Positions 1 through 11,800 of a stretch of 64,000 nt of DNA are shown piece after piece. The translations under genes and the position numbers were made by a program. The DNA lies in contig NC_065874.1 in assembly GCF_933775445.1 (NCBI RefSeq), positions 6,467,001-6,531,000 of the forward strand. Direction: 5' to 3'. Under the pieces are notes generated by a model. That model was not told the DNA's origin, searched no databases, and saw only the letters and a list, made by a program, of their open reading frames with translations. The stretch's first letter is position 1; each line of letters opens with the position of its first letter. Source of the stretch: Argentina anserina. Taxonomy: Eukaryota; Streptophyta; Magnoliopsida; Rosales; Rosaceae.

Positions 1-632
1 CTATACATTAAACAAACACAGCTGGCATTAGTTGATCGAGGTCAAGTCTTTAATCCCGTAAAGGATGATGTCTATAGCAGTGAATGAACATTTCGTGTTC
101 GGTTTCAGAAAATAAGAATTGCTCTGAAAAGGTTCATCTCAGTTCAAGTATTTCTGGCTTTCTGCCTCTTCGCATTTGTGCATTATTCCCGTAATCGTCT
201 ATCGTTCGGTACATGGCCTGGTATGTACGAAGTACTAACAAATTAGGAATTTTCTTAGGTACCTCCAACATTTTAAACCTGACCAAAGCAGTATTCTTCG
301 ATCGATATACATAATACATTGTTTGTTTTAGTTTGTGTTTCTAGTATTCTAGAGAATCTGAGATATATGATTGAGGTCAATTAGTGGTATACATATATGC
401 TAGCTAGCTAGCTACATGCGTCGGCTGAGAAACGATTCGTTCTCATATATATACGTAATTACGTACTGAGAGAGAAAGCTATGAATTTCTCACTCTCTCA
501 CAGCCAGTCAACTACCAATCTTCATCATCTTCTTCAATTTATGTTTTTCCTGTTTGCCTTATGATCGATGGCAAACTTTCTTTCTCAGCAAGTCAGCATT
601 AATGTATCAACCGGTAGTGATCACATTGCTAT
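1..632 (+). promoter_or_regulatory. Promoter/leader repeat, copy 1 (upstream of gene A)
   Basis: This stretch is a direct repeat, with small differences, of 8213-8804, which lies immediately upstream of gene B. Both copies share the GGTCAAGTCTTT block, a TATA-rich stretch (about 440-460 here), a CT-rich leader with CACTCTCTCACAG, and a block around AATGTATCAAC. In gene B this repeat runs directly into coding sequence. Here about 1.8 kb, including a MITE, separates it from the gene A coding start at 2469. It is probably a duplicated promoter plus 5' leader. It could instead be the only surviving part of a lost paralogue. The short frame starting at 568 ends at 762 without any channel homology, so I do not call it a gene. 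Confidence 0.6.
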
Positions 633-1664
633 CTCTACTGATATGCATTTACAGCAGAATCGTAACTGCCAAGAAAAGTCAATCAGCTCCAAGAATATTC
701 CAATGAGAGCTGATGCACAACTTTCCTTCTCTTGTTCACGCTTTCTTGCAAATGTAGCCTAGGCCACTTCGTTTAAGCAATCATGCATGCATATCTTTAA
801 TCTGTTAATTAGTCAAATTACAGACTAAACAATGTAGTATAGAGGTGACTTGTAACAATGGTTTTCTGCACAATCTCAGGTCAGTATTATATTATATTGC
901 TGTAGTTGGAATTATCGAGCCAAGGGACCATGCATAGCTGTTAGCTATTAAGAGATTCAAAAATGTAACTCATACTATATTTCAAACGCAAATTTGAAAG
1001 AAAAACTTGCCATCTCCAGTGAATGACGATGAAAAATGTAGTTCTCGTCCAGCTGTTGAGTGTTTTAGTCATTGTATGTAGTATGTACATGTAAGTGATG
1101 TAACTAGTCTAACTACTAGTTCTGTGTCTGTGCCTACTGTTTTATTCGATATAATTTGTGGATAGTGGTTGAAGTTGTTGACTTTCTAATTTCTATCACG
1201 ATATATAGTTTCGCTATTAATTATGAGTATCATAACATTTTTGTTTTGTGTAGACTTCAGACTTGGATTAGATATTCTATTTCTGAGACTTTGAGTCGGT
1301 GACCATGTTTTGTTCAATACTATCGATTTTGTACTCAATTCAGTCAATTGTGATGGTTACAATCCGGTGGAATGGTGGTTTGATGAAAAGATACTGAAAT
1401 TATAACTCTTCAATTTCAGCGAGTATTTCCCAATAAACTATTTTTCAACGCCCGCTAGCTGATTTGATCATGTTTAGTTACTGGCTTACTTACTGCTAAT
1501 AATTGAATTAAACACAGCATGATCGACGAGTTCTGTATGTATGATTGTATATGGGACCATTGTATACGCAGAAGACAAACAGAAACGACTTTTGTGCATG
1601 TGTACTAAGTCTTGGTCTTCATTTTTTAGGTGCCACTTAATTGAGCTGCTTAATATTTAATGAG

Positions 1665-2178
1665 TAGGGATGACCATAATCATGGTAGGTTTAGGAGATC
1701 GAAATAATATACGCATACTCAATTTTAATTATATCTTCATATCCGTTTCAATTCTTGTTAGAAAATAATGAGTATTTTTTGTCCTCATACCCGTTGGAGA
1801 TCCTCAATACCCGTTAATGATATTTTATTATATTATATAAAAATTCATATGAAGTATAGAAAAACGTAAAAATCTAAAATGAAAACTAAATGTCATGATG
1901 AAATTAGTTTTTTTTTTACATTAATCCAACTTAAACCAATATAAGTCTAGTTCAAAATAAAATAATAACTCTAAAAAAGTTTTTATTTACATAAATATTA
2001 ATTAATTAATTAATATTGAAACATATATAATATATATTTTATTCTTATTGGGTGGGGATGTGGATCAAATATTATTTCCGTCCGTTAACTAATTTCATAT
2101 TTCGAATATAAGGGATCTATACATGTTCAATTAGAGTCGAATACCCGTAAATACCATACCACATGGGTAATATTGTCA
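1665..2178. mobile_element. hAT-like MITE with target duplication
   Basis: The element starts TAGGGATGACC and ends TTGTCA, and the terminal regions are imperfect inverted repeats. It is flanked by TAATGAG at 1658-1664 and 2179-2185, consistent with a 7-8 bp hAT target duplication. The interior is AT-rich and has no coding capacity. It sits between the leader repeat and the gene A coding start and may have displaced the promoter from the gene. The family assignment is an inference from the duplication length and termini. Confidence 0.6.
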
Positions 2179-2468
2179 TAATGAGATGTCCGATGGGAGA
2201 TTCGGCATAACTCTCCTTGTTCAAGCTTCAATTGCATCATTGCATGTTCCAACTTCCAAGTAAGTCTCAGCAGTCTTAGTACTTTCTAACCATAGCAATG
2301 TTGCTTTGGCGTAGTCAAGACATTGATCGATCTTAATGTTGCTAGTTCCAACTAAGAAAGACCGTCAACACTTGGGCCGGAGTCGTATCTGGGAAAGAGT
2401 TACTGCACAGTCAGCAGCGAGCATCTGGATTCTGGAATTCGATCAAAACAGGATCAACAGTCGGCAAC

Positions 2469-5400
2469 ATGATTCGGAAAGCACGTTCCGCAGTCAAAGA
2501 CTTTGTTCGGCCAGTACGTCGCGCAGTCATACGTCTGGCTTTAGTAGCTGTAGGGAAGTGGGAACGGGCATTTGTGATATCCTGCATTGCAGTTGCACTG
2601 GATCCTTTGTTTCTTTACATTCTGGTAGTCGATGAGAAGAACAAGTGTCTTGCCATGGACAAGACGTTGACAACTACAGTTCTTGTCTTTCGATCACTCA
2701 CGGATTTCCTTTTGCTTACCCATCTCATTGTTTTCATCTTTGGTACGGTAGACACAGATTTCGCTCCTCGAGAAGCTGCCATAAGCAAACCTGGCTACGA
2801 CCAGGACTTCGACTCCGACATGGAAAATGACTCCCACTACAACTGGTTCTATGTCATTTCTCTCATTAAGTGTCTCGCTATTCTTCCCATTCCACACGTA
2901 AGAAACAACGATCTTTGTTCTATCGGTGTTGGAAAAAAGATTATTGTTGACACTACCTATAATGTCATATACATGTCGTTGTTTCTTCTTCAGGTGGCAA
3001 TTCTGGTGGGCTTTTTCAGACTGAAGGGCACTGAATCCCAATTTCTAAGAAAATTCTTGAACATTTCTCTTTTTCTCCAATACTTGCCGAGAATTGGTCA
3101 AATGCACCTATCTAGGAATAAATTCAGCATGGCCGGAAAATGGGCTAAATTCACTAAACCAGCATTCAATTTCTTTCTGTACATCGTCGCTGGTCATGTG
3201 AGTTTTGCATCGATATTCTTAATTTCTTATGATTTATTGATATAGCTATTATTTGTGCAAATATATATTTATTAAGTGTATCTAGGCTGCAGCCCTTAGA
3301 TAGATCTACCCCTGCTCGCAAGACGTAGTACTTAACTTTTCTTAATTCTTTTCTTTCAAAAGACACTAGGCGCCATATGGTACTTTATCGCTATTGATCG
3401 GGAAACATCATGTTGGCATCAGACATGCAGAAAGACTCCAGGATGTGAAGCTATTGCTTATAAGTGCGGTGACAGTATTACAAACAATGTGACACTCTTG
3501 AATCAGTTATGCCCCGTTAATCCCCCTAATTCCACTCTATTTCATTTTGGAATGTTCGCCGAGATCCTCGAATCCGGTAACACAGGAGCAATAGATTTTC
3601 CAACAAAGCTCTTCTATACTTTATGGTGGGGCATAAAAAATCTAAGGTAAACACGTTCTTTATTTTGGTTAATTATTACTATATGTACATTATTACGTTT
3701 CAGATTTTCAGTTAGTTATAAGTAAGAGAATAAAATTCTAACATCTCAAATTGAATTGTATTATCGTATTGGAAATATGAAACTCTGTTCATTTTTTTTG
3801 TTTCAAAATGGTCTTACATATGAATGAGGTTAACGATAGAAGGAAATCTAGCTACCTACATCTTACATTAAGTTATGGTGCTATTTAACTATACTATCAT
3901 CTCAACACACGCTTAGGCCGGCATGTGCCAATTTGGTTTGATGTGTAGATTTTAATTTTTTTTTCTATTTTAACAAAAAGACATAGAATATTAGCTATTA
4001 CTAACCATTTATAGTAGTTGAGAGATAAGTATCTCTTCCTGACTTGGTATTCAATACGTGCAGTAATTTTGGCACAAATCTCGAGACAAGCAGCTACCTA
4101 TGGGAAAATTGTTTTGCAATTCTGATCTGTCTTGTTGGTTTGCTACTATTTCTTTATTTAATTGGAAATGCGCAGGTTGGTATCAAACTCTATATCACTT
4201 GTCTGTTGTTCATGATTTAGGGTACTTATTTATCTTTTAGTATGTATATATATATAGTTCTTCTAGCGAGAGATTCATTTTTTTTTTGTTTAAAATAGAT
4301 AGTTCATTTACTAACTTTTCGATTATATTTTCACATTTCTACCGTTCAATTTTTAGAGTCTAATGTGTATATCACCTCTATAAAATTTCATACAAAATGG
4401 AGGTGTTTAAGACATTCAAAACTGGAAATTAAACTTATAAACATGAACGGTTCAGATTTGACATATTTGGTGTGTTCATTGTTTTCACCAAGTTTGATAC
4501 ATTAACGATCACCATTTTGGCTGAAATTTTACAGAGGTGATCTGCACATTAAACTCTAAAAGTTGAACGGTGGAGATATGAAAAATGTAATCGAAAAGTT
4601 AGTGAATGAGCTATCTATATTTTTAAACCAAAAAAAGGATCCTCATTGGAAGGGGTTGTGTGTGTATATATATTGGTTATTAACACACTTAATTTTTTTT
4701 ATTCACACACCTTTTGAAAATGTTTTATGCTAAAAATGGGTGTGTCAATAGAGAAAGGGAAAATAGTGTGTTATTAACATAATGCATAAGAAAGTTATGG
4801 GGTGTGTCAACAGAGAAAAATGGTGTGTATTTTTTTTTCTTTTTAAGAATTGAAGGGCCCTAAAAAATAATTCTACTTTATGACTATCAAACGCCAAATT
4901 GCACCTAAGTCCGGCCCTAACAACCAAAATTACATCCACCCTCTGAAAATTGGTTTATAGTGCAGTGCAACAGACCGGAACCATTAGAAGCTTGAATAGC
5001 TGGCTATAACCAAATAGAGAGCCTACCGCATTCAATTAATAACTAGAATTTCATCGCTTATTGGTTATAACCAAATAGTCTCAGGCTATTTTTTTTTGTT
5101 GAGAAAGAGTTTGAGTATGAGTTTCTTTATTTGGTTTGAAACAGATGTATATGCAGTTGGATACTGAGTCCTCACTACGTCACGAGGAACGGAAACACAA
5201 TCAGATATCGGATAACAAGAAAAAAATCATGCAATGGATGAAAAATGCAAACTTCCCTAATGAGGAGAGGAAAAAGTTCAAGATGGCCCTAATAGAGCAT
5301 AAAGTTATGGACAAGAAGCTAGTTGATGTGGATGTGAGTTGTTTCGGAAAAGATCCTTTCCCTACGCTTTCCAACTATTCCACGCTTATAATGCAAGATT

Positions 5401-7068
5401 GTATGTTGGATTCTCTCGGAATAACTCAACTAAAAAAGGTACGTTCCGCAGCTCAACCAGCCAGCTTGCTAGCTAGACAATAACCTGTCCATATATAACT
5501 TTGTACTACGTACGAAAGATGTAATATAGAAGTTAATTTCACTATATATGAGCAACGCATGCAGTTACCCCAACTTAAAGATATGAAGCTGGACGATTCC
5601 CAGTTGAGACGCTTGTGCCGCTTAATGAGGCCAGAGGTGTACCAGCCCAATGGCCTCGTTCTTGGAAAGCCTCAGGTTGTTGATCAGCTTTTCTTCGTCA
5701 TAGACGGCGAAATGGTGATCAACGGGGAAGAAAAAACGTTTGTGAGGAAAGCGGGATACTACGGGTATAACATTCCAGACTGGGCGGTTCGTAATGCAAG
5801 GAGGTCTTATTATGAGCATAATCAGTTTGGTACTTCACATGTTAGAGCCAGTACTGCACAAAAACTAGAAGTACTTACTCTCCGGGCGTGGGACCTTCTA
5901 GAGTTTCTGGAAAGCGAGGACATTAAGCCTAACGTTGCATCCGGCACAACTATTCAGACACATCAACAGGTTTGCAATTTTCTAGCTCCTGCTTGGAGTT
6001 TTCATTCCATTCTTCGATCAATTAGTTATTTATGTTTCTGAAATTGATCAGTGACGCTAATTTTAGAATTCATTTTATTGATTATTTTTTCTTCAAGATC
6101 GATCATCTTCCTGGTAATCGTTCAGCCCTTTCATTTTGCTCAACGAACTTCTATATATATGCATGTATATATGTCGACAAAATCTTAATTATCACCTGGT
6201 CTTAGATAAACACTGAACACACGCGCGTTATCTATAGATAACGAATTGTACATCACATTCTTGATAGAAATAAGCTTCAGTAAATCATCAGATGTATTTT
6301 ATTCTTTTAGTATTGGCGTTCTTAATATTCTCGAAATTGATTGATTGGCAGGACCAACCTCTTCCTGCTGCTGATGTATTAAGATGGCGATGTCCTGACA
6401 CTGGCTGGTTGAAACTCAATTGTACCGCATTCTGGGATCCTAATAATAAGCATGGATGGCTTGCAACTCAGGGCTATGTTTTGAGAAGTGATACAGGTAC
6501 TTTCATAATGGCTGGTAGTATAGGACCTAATAGGTTCCTGGACAGGTTTCATGCTGGAGCTCAGTGTATATATAAGGCACTCAACGCAATAATGCAAAAT
6601 CTTCCTCCACGTTTGCGTGCTACTCCAATATTTGTGGAGTCCGACGACAAGCTCCTCATTGATTGGATCATGAAGCTGATGAAAGGGCCTTTGGATATAA
6701 GATACCAACTCCGTTTGATCGTTCACTCCATCATCCGTGATTGTGTTGATATGTTCCCACCTCCTAACGAAATCCGTTACAGTCATTGTCAGCCTCAAAG
6801 TAATTCAGTGGCATTTGACCTAGCACGACTTGCCTTCCGTGCCCATAATGGTGCTCATAACATCTGGAATGCGCTTACAGATTTACCTGTTGAAATAGTT
6901 AATGCCCTGAACAAGGATATGCAGCAAATAGGTACAAACGGTGAGTCGACTTCAGCTCATGCTGCTGAATATCAGGCAACTACTGATGATACTGCTGATG
7001 ACTCTGATCATGTTGGCGCTGCTGATGATATCTTTAGTAGAACGATCCTTGAGTCTGGGCTGGTATAA
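2469..7068 (+). CDS. Gene A: CNGC-like channel protein fused to an RNase H-like domain
   Basis: I assembled seven exons: 2469-2897, 2994-3197, 3363-3646, 4064-4175, 5145-5438, 5565-5969 and 6352-7068, all with GT-AG introns, giving about 814 aa. Exons 1-4 match the membrane part of plant CNGCs: the DPLF segment after S1, KCLAMDK, LAILPIPH at S3, GAIWYF after S5, and the pore/S6 block NFGTNLETSS to LIGNAQ. Exons 5-6 correspond to the C-linker and one divergent CNBD that has lost the usual GEELL and EAF motifs. Exon 7 codes for an RNase H-like domain (separate entry). Junction phases agree throughout, including the 6-to-7 junction. The triplet after the pore helix is GTN where typical plant CNGCs have GQN. 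I see no IQ calmodulin-binding motif. Whether it conducts ions is unknown. The ATG at 2469 is the first in-frame one seen; an upstream leader exon is possible. Confidence 0.75.
4256..4666. mobile_element. Foldback MITE in intron 4 of gene A
   Basis: The two halves are imperfect reverse complements. The left arm contains CTAACTTTTCGATTA and CACCTCTATAAAATTTCA; the right arm contains TGAAATTTTACAGAGGTG and TAATCGAAAAGTTAG. The element is non-coding and would form a long hairpin in the pre-mRNA. Its sequence differs from the other foldback element at 20403-20802. Confidence 0.65.
6352..7068 (+). CDS. Gene A exon 7: degenerate RNase H-like (RVT_3 type) domain
   Basis: The exon follows the acceptor TTGATTGGCAG and codes for about 238 residues. 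The first ~155 residues follow the plant RNase H-like pattern: GWLKLN strand, VLRSDTG turn, AQCIYKALNAI helix, VESDD strand and a closing QSNSVAFDLA helix. Family members usually carry D, E, D and D catalytic acids. Here the first is replaced in LNCTAF, the second is Q in AQC, the third is kept in ESD, and the last is replaced by F in VAFDLA. Nuclease activity is therefore unlikely. An acidic Ala/Asp/Thr-rich tail ends at a TAA. The domain probably came from a transposon or a plant RNase H-like gene. It could instead be a separate small gene using the ATG at 6292, but the exact in-frame junction with exon 6 favours fusion. Confidence 0.75.
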   Translation, partial: DQPLPAADVLRWRCPDTGWLKLNCTAFWDPNNKHGWLATQGYVLRSDTGTFIMAGSIGPNRFLDRFHAGAQCIYKALNAIMQNLPPRLRATPIFVESDDKLLIDWIMKLMKGPLDIRYQLRLIVHSIIRDCVDMFPPPNEIRYSHCQPQSNSVAFDLARLAFRAHNGAHNIWNALTDLPVEIVNALNKDMQQIGTNGESTSAHAAEYQATTDDTADDSDHVGAADDIFSRTILESGLV

Positions 7069-8212
7069 AAAATTATTTACCAGTTAAAGCCTCTCTGTTT
7101 TTTTTTTGGTCGAAATTTTACCAGTTAAACCACTTTATCTTTGTGTGTTGTACTCTATTTAAAATAATCGTGTCGAGAGTTCCTTCATCTAACTTGATCT
7201 ATCCTCTTATCAGTCTTGTCACTCCTCTAGTCATGTGTATTTATAAGTTGGACGTTGGTTTTCCTTTTTATGATTTTCTCTATTTTATTATATCGTTAGT
7301 AATGAAAATCTATCAAGTTCAAACTCTGCAAGTGCAAAAATAATGAAGAACCCTAGAAAGAACATTGAACCTTATCATTGTTATTTGTTATAGAGGGGCT
7401 AGCCTATTCTAAAAGTTACAAAGATTATTCCAAAATTTATATTGTAATGATACTGGGTAATGAGGCTGAACCTCCTAATTGAGTCTCAAACAATCAATCC
7501 CTTTTAAAAAGTTTAGCAATTAAGGCGGGATGCCGGATTGCATGAATAAGTATGAGGGCAGAGACGCAGAGTGCCTCACTGACAAATAATAGTATGATAG
7601 GCATTACTATCTCCCCGGCCATTCTCGTATGCCCATTTTCGTACTCAATTTTCACCTACTAACTCCCACGCCATCTTCGCTATCCCATGCCTTTCTGCCA
7701 AGCCAACACTACCTCTGCTCCCTTTCTTACACACCGCCCCATCTCCCATCAAACTCCCATTCCGATCCGGCCACTTTTTTCTTCGCCATTAACATTTCAC
7801 CTCTATTTTGTATATAAAATTTGCCACCATCCAAAAATTAATTGCAACGTGTAGGTAGTTCTCTCATGAGTCCATGAAACGACGACTACAAACCAATCTA
7901 CGTTCCTTCCACACTTTACAAACATCACCCAGAAAAGTACGTATTCTTCCAGACCCCCTACTGAGATAATGGACAAATAAATAAATTCTGTTTATAAGAA
8001 ATTGGTTAATAAAGAATATTAGTAGGCATGTTCTTCAGTGATCTGATTTACAACTTGCAAGGAAGAACATGTACTGATCGATTAATGTATTGTGTATGTA
8101 TAACTTAGTCAGCTGTCTTTTTTTTAATGTATGGTTTACTTAATCGCAACAAAGCATTAAACAAACACTATAACTTAGACAAATACATGTCTTTGTCATA
8201 TATGAACAAAAC
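7069..8212. other. Intergenic spacer between genes A and B
   Basis: This is AT-rich sequence between the gene A stop and the second leader repeat. I see no convincing gene, RNA or mobile element. The frames at 7143-7343 and 7629-7817 are composition-driven and match nothing I recognise. Transcript 3'-end signals for gene A presumably lie in the first few hundred bases. Confidence 0.5.
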
Positions 8213-8804
8213 AACTATACATTAAATAAACACAGCTGGCATTGGTTGATCGAGGTCAAGTCTTTGACTCTGTAAGGATGATGTCTGTAGCAGTGAATGA
8301 ACATTTCGGGTTCGGTTTCAAATACGAAGAGTTTCTGTGAAAAGGTTCATCGTAGATCAAGTTTTTCTGCCTCTTCGCATTGGTGCATTATTGCCATAAT
8401 CGTCTCTCGTTCGATACATGCATGGCCTGGTATGTACGAATTAAGTACTAAATTTCAAATTAACCTGACCAAAGTAGTATTCTTCCATATACAATATTAA
8501 TGTTTGTTTTAGTTTGTGTTCTTGTATTCTAGAGAATCTGAGAGATGTGATTGAGCTCAATTAGTGGTATATATACATACAACTATACATTTATGATAGC
8601 TAGCTAGATGCATGCGTTGGCTGAGAAACCCCTCGTTCTTTTATACTGATCGGAGAGAAAGATAGGAGTTTCTCACTCTCTCACAGCGAGCAACTACCAA
8701 TCTTCGTCATCTTCTTTAATCTCTGTTTTTCTTGTTTGCCTTGTGATCGATGACAAATTTGCTTTCTTTCTCAGCATTAATGTATCAACTGGTAGTGATC
8801 ACAA
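8213..8804 (+). promoter_or_regulatory. Promoter/leader repeat, copy 2 (gene B)
   Basis: This is the second copy of the repeat at 1-632. It includes a TATATATA stretch at about 8568-8575 and a CT-rich leader near 8670-8720. TTTCTTTCTCAG at about 8763-8774 looks like a 3' splice site, so a leader intron is possible. An upstream ATG at 8750, in a frame different from the channel frame, overlaps the presumed gene B start. The channel frame itself extends upstream without an ATG, beginning at a GTG at 8743. Confidence 0.6.
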
Positions 8805-8844
8805 CCAAGTGCGTCAAAGAAAATCATCATCAAGTTCAACAAGT

Positions 8845-11800
8845 ATGGTTGATGAGGAAAGTCTTAAACCAAAGTCGGAAACGGAGCCGCCCATCCTTCG
8901 ATGGTGGAATAAGATTGTTGTGGTTTCTTGTGTGACTGCAGTTTTAACCGATCCCTTGTTCTTTTACATTCCTCTCATCAATGACCAAAGAAAATGCCTT
9001 GCAATGGACAAGAATCTAAGGATCGTTGCTCTCCTTCTCCGATCAGTTACAGATATCATTTTCATAATCGATATTACTAACCAAGTTCGTGAAAGGACTA
9101 AGATTATGGCCTTCAAGGGCTCAAAAGATCCATCGCCATCAAACTCTTACTCCTCATCTCCAGGAAATGAAAAGAAAGTTGCATTAGAAGTGACCCGGAG
9201 GTTGAAGCGATTATCTGTGTCTATTGTAATTCACTTGCTCGCCATTCTTCCCTTCCCGCAGGTAAAAGTAGATCACCATCTTAGGTGTAGTTTTCTCATT
9301 TCTATCATATATGGTTGTTATTCTTATAATCTTGTATTACTTGTTACCCAGGTGTCAGTATTACTTGTCTTTTTTAGAATGAGAGACAATGGGTATATGT
9401 CAAGAAGAAGTGTTTTGAATGCCTTTCTTCTCTTCCAATATGTGCCAAACATGTGCCGACTCCGGCTATCTTACAAGAAACTTCAGGTGACCCAAAGATT
9501 GGTCAAAGGTGCATTCAACTTTCTCTCGTACATCATTGCAAGTCATGTAAGTTATCTCCATGTTCGTAATAGTATTTTCTCCATGTAAGAAAATAATTGC
9601 TTTTATCCTTCTTTTTATATTAAGTGACTATATAATATATTGAGCTTGAGATGTTAACGTTACTTGATCACATTGAAACGAGTTCTTGGCTTGTGAGCTA
9701 GGCCTGCTTAGATCTCATCTATATTCTTCAAGGATTGGAGATTTGGAGAGCGCAGCAGTAGTTTTTAAGCTACTTTTGGAAGTTTTAATTTGTTAACATT
9801 AAGATATAATTTGTGTAGGAAGTGCTTCAATTCTCACTATAACAACCAATTAGCACTACAAAACAATGTGAAGCAAATGACAAATAACAGGTTTTAACAT
9901 ATATATTTAGCCAATAGAGGAGTGATCGATTACATGTCACATTTTAATTTAAATGTGTTTTTTTTTTGAGAAAATAAATTAAATGTGGGTTTTCTCCTTT
10001 ATAAAGCAGAAAAGCTACATTTAATTTAGAATATGACATGGAGCCACATTCAATAATGTTGGCGAGATTGTGAGGTCGGATCTAAGTGTTTTAATTTTGG
10101 AATGACTTGGGCTGTGAGCCAGTGACGGATCTAGGATTGCATCATTAAAGATACTTGAACTTAACCATACAAAGATAGTGGAGAATCTTGACGGCGCGAA
10201 TGAATTTTACTAATTAAAATTAAAACCAATCTTCCTAGTTAGTGAATGTAATGAGGCTTCCTCTTCTTATGCATATATACAAATAACATAAACTAACTAA
10301 TTAAATATTTAAATAACACATTATAATCCAGAATCATTTATAAGAGTATTTTATTATCGGTTCGAAAGGTTAAAAAATGATCAATGGAAACTGAATTAAA
10401 GATCGTAGTTGGTCAATAAAGCTTAAAAAAAAATAAGAAATGAATATAATTCAGATTTGAACTTATAGGTTAGACATTTCATTAAAACCATTAAGCAAAT
10501 TTTTTTTGAACGCTTTGGTTTGGACTTAAAATTGTCATTTTTAGTCTAATAGACGCATTTAACCATTAAAAAAACTCATATATATAAGACAAAACGGCGT
10601 ATGTAGTCAAAATCTAACACAAATACATTTATTCAATTGTAAGCAACATACTAGCTAGTAATTAACCTAACTAGTATTTTAGAAGAAAATATACTTGAGT
10701 GAGAACATGCTATTGAGGAATAAGAGTCAAGTTTGGAAGGGAAACAAATTAGTAGAGTCGATTATTTAGGGATGCTTGGCTAAGAAGAATCCAAAAAATA
10801 AAATATTAAAAACTCTGTTTTTTTTTCTTGTCTTGAGTTTGAAGGTGTTTGAGTCACCCTAAAACTAGGCTAGACCCGCCCCTGGTTCGGCAACCACCTT
10901 TCGACAACATGGATTATACAATCGGGTTAAGCCATTAAGGAGTGGGGGTGGCGCAACGCACTCTGAAGCATGTTGGGCTGGACAAAAGTAGTGACCGTTG
11001 TCTTGCTGATGTTGATTCATTTCGACGATCAAGGTTGACCATATTAGTCTTCAAACTCATTGGGCAACGAGAAGTCATTGGGCTCAAAATGACATGGGTT
11101 ATGGAATGAGCTTTTGATGAAGGAGGTTTGCCCTACAAGGGCAAAGGGATCACTTAGACAGTTAGACCTCTTTGTCCTTACCTGAAAACTGCTGATTGAA
11201 TTCTCATGTTGTATTATGAATATTACTTTGATGTACACAATTTGAGGTCTCTAGGTGACTGATAATACCATCTATAACAGTTTAATGAGATGCTTGGTAT
11301 GTAACTGGTAGTTTGTAGGCTGTATATGTGCTTACTATACTTGTCATTGGATTATGGTGGAGTATTGAAACTTGACATTTGAGTAAGTCTCGCGAGACTC
11401 GTACAACGTGTAAAAGTGTCTTGAATCTAGGTCATCATGAGGCCTGGCTGTCGGATGCCAGCGGGCTTAAACGTAGAAAATGTTGGGCTAAACATTCCCC
11501 CGATCCAAATACCAGTTGTCCATAAAAACACAAGCTCATGATCCACGAGCCCATTTTAGCTTTCCCCTCACCTTTCTATTCTCTTACTCGTCCTCTGTCT
11601 CCCCACCCGCTTCACCTTCTCCATCTCTTTCTCTGCCTCCGGCGACGACATGTCGTGTTTCCCCTCTCCCGTCAACAAATACTTCGGCATCCTCGTCGGG
11701 GTACTCCAAGGAGGTTATGCATGTGGGGGAAGCACCGAGCTTCATCATATTGAAAATTGGAGCTTTAAAACATCTGGGTTTGAAGCTGGGGTGGCTTTAT

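Noticed and set aside
568..762. Open frame MANFLSQQ... in the first leader repeat as a gene
   Set aside because: The matching region upstream of gene B is read in a different frame, and the peptide has no channel similarity. It is probably leader or relic sequence.
2336..2635. ATG frame overlapping gene A exon 1
   Set aside because: It overlaps the channel-like frame out of phase and matches nothing; the CNGC motifs are in the 2469 frame.
6292..6351. Hydrophobic N-terminus (MYFILLVLAFLIF) making exon 7 a separate secreted RNase H protein
   Set aside because: The stretch is intron-like and ends in a good acceptor, and exon 6 joins exon 7 in exact phase. Kept only as an alternative.
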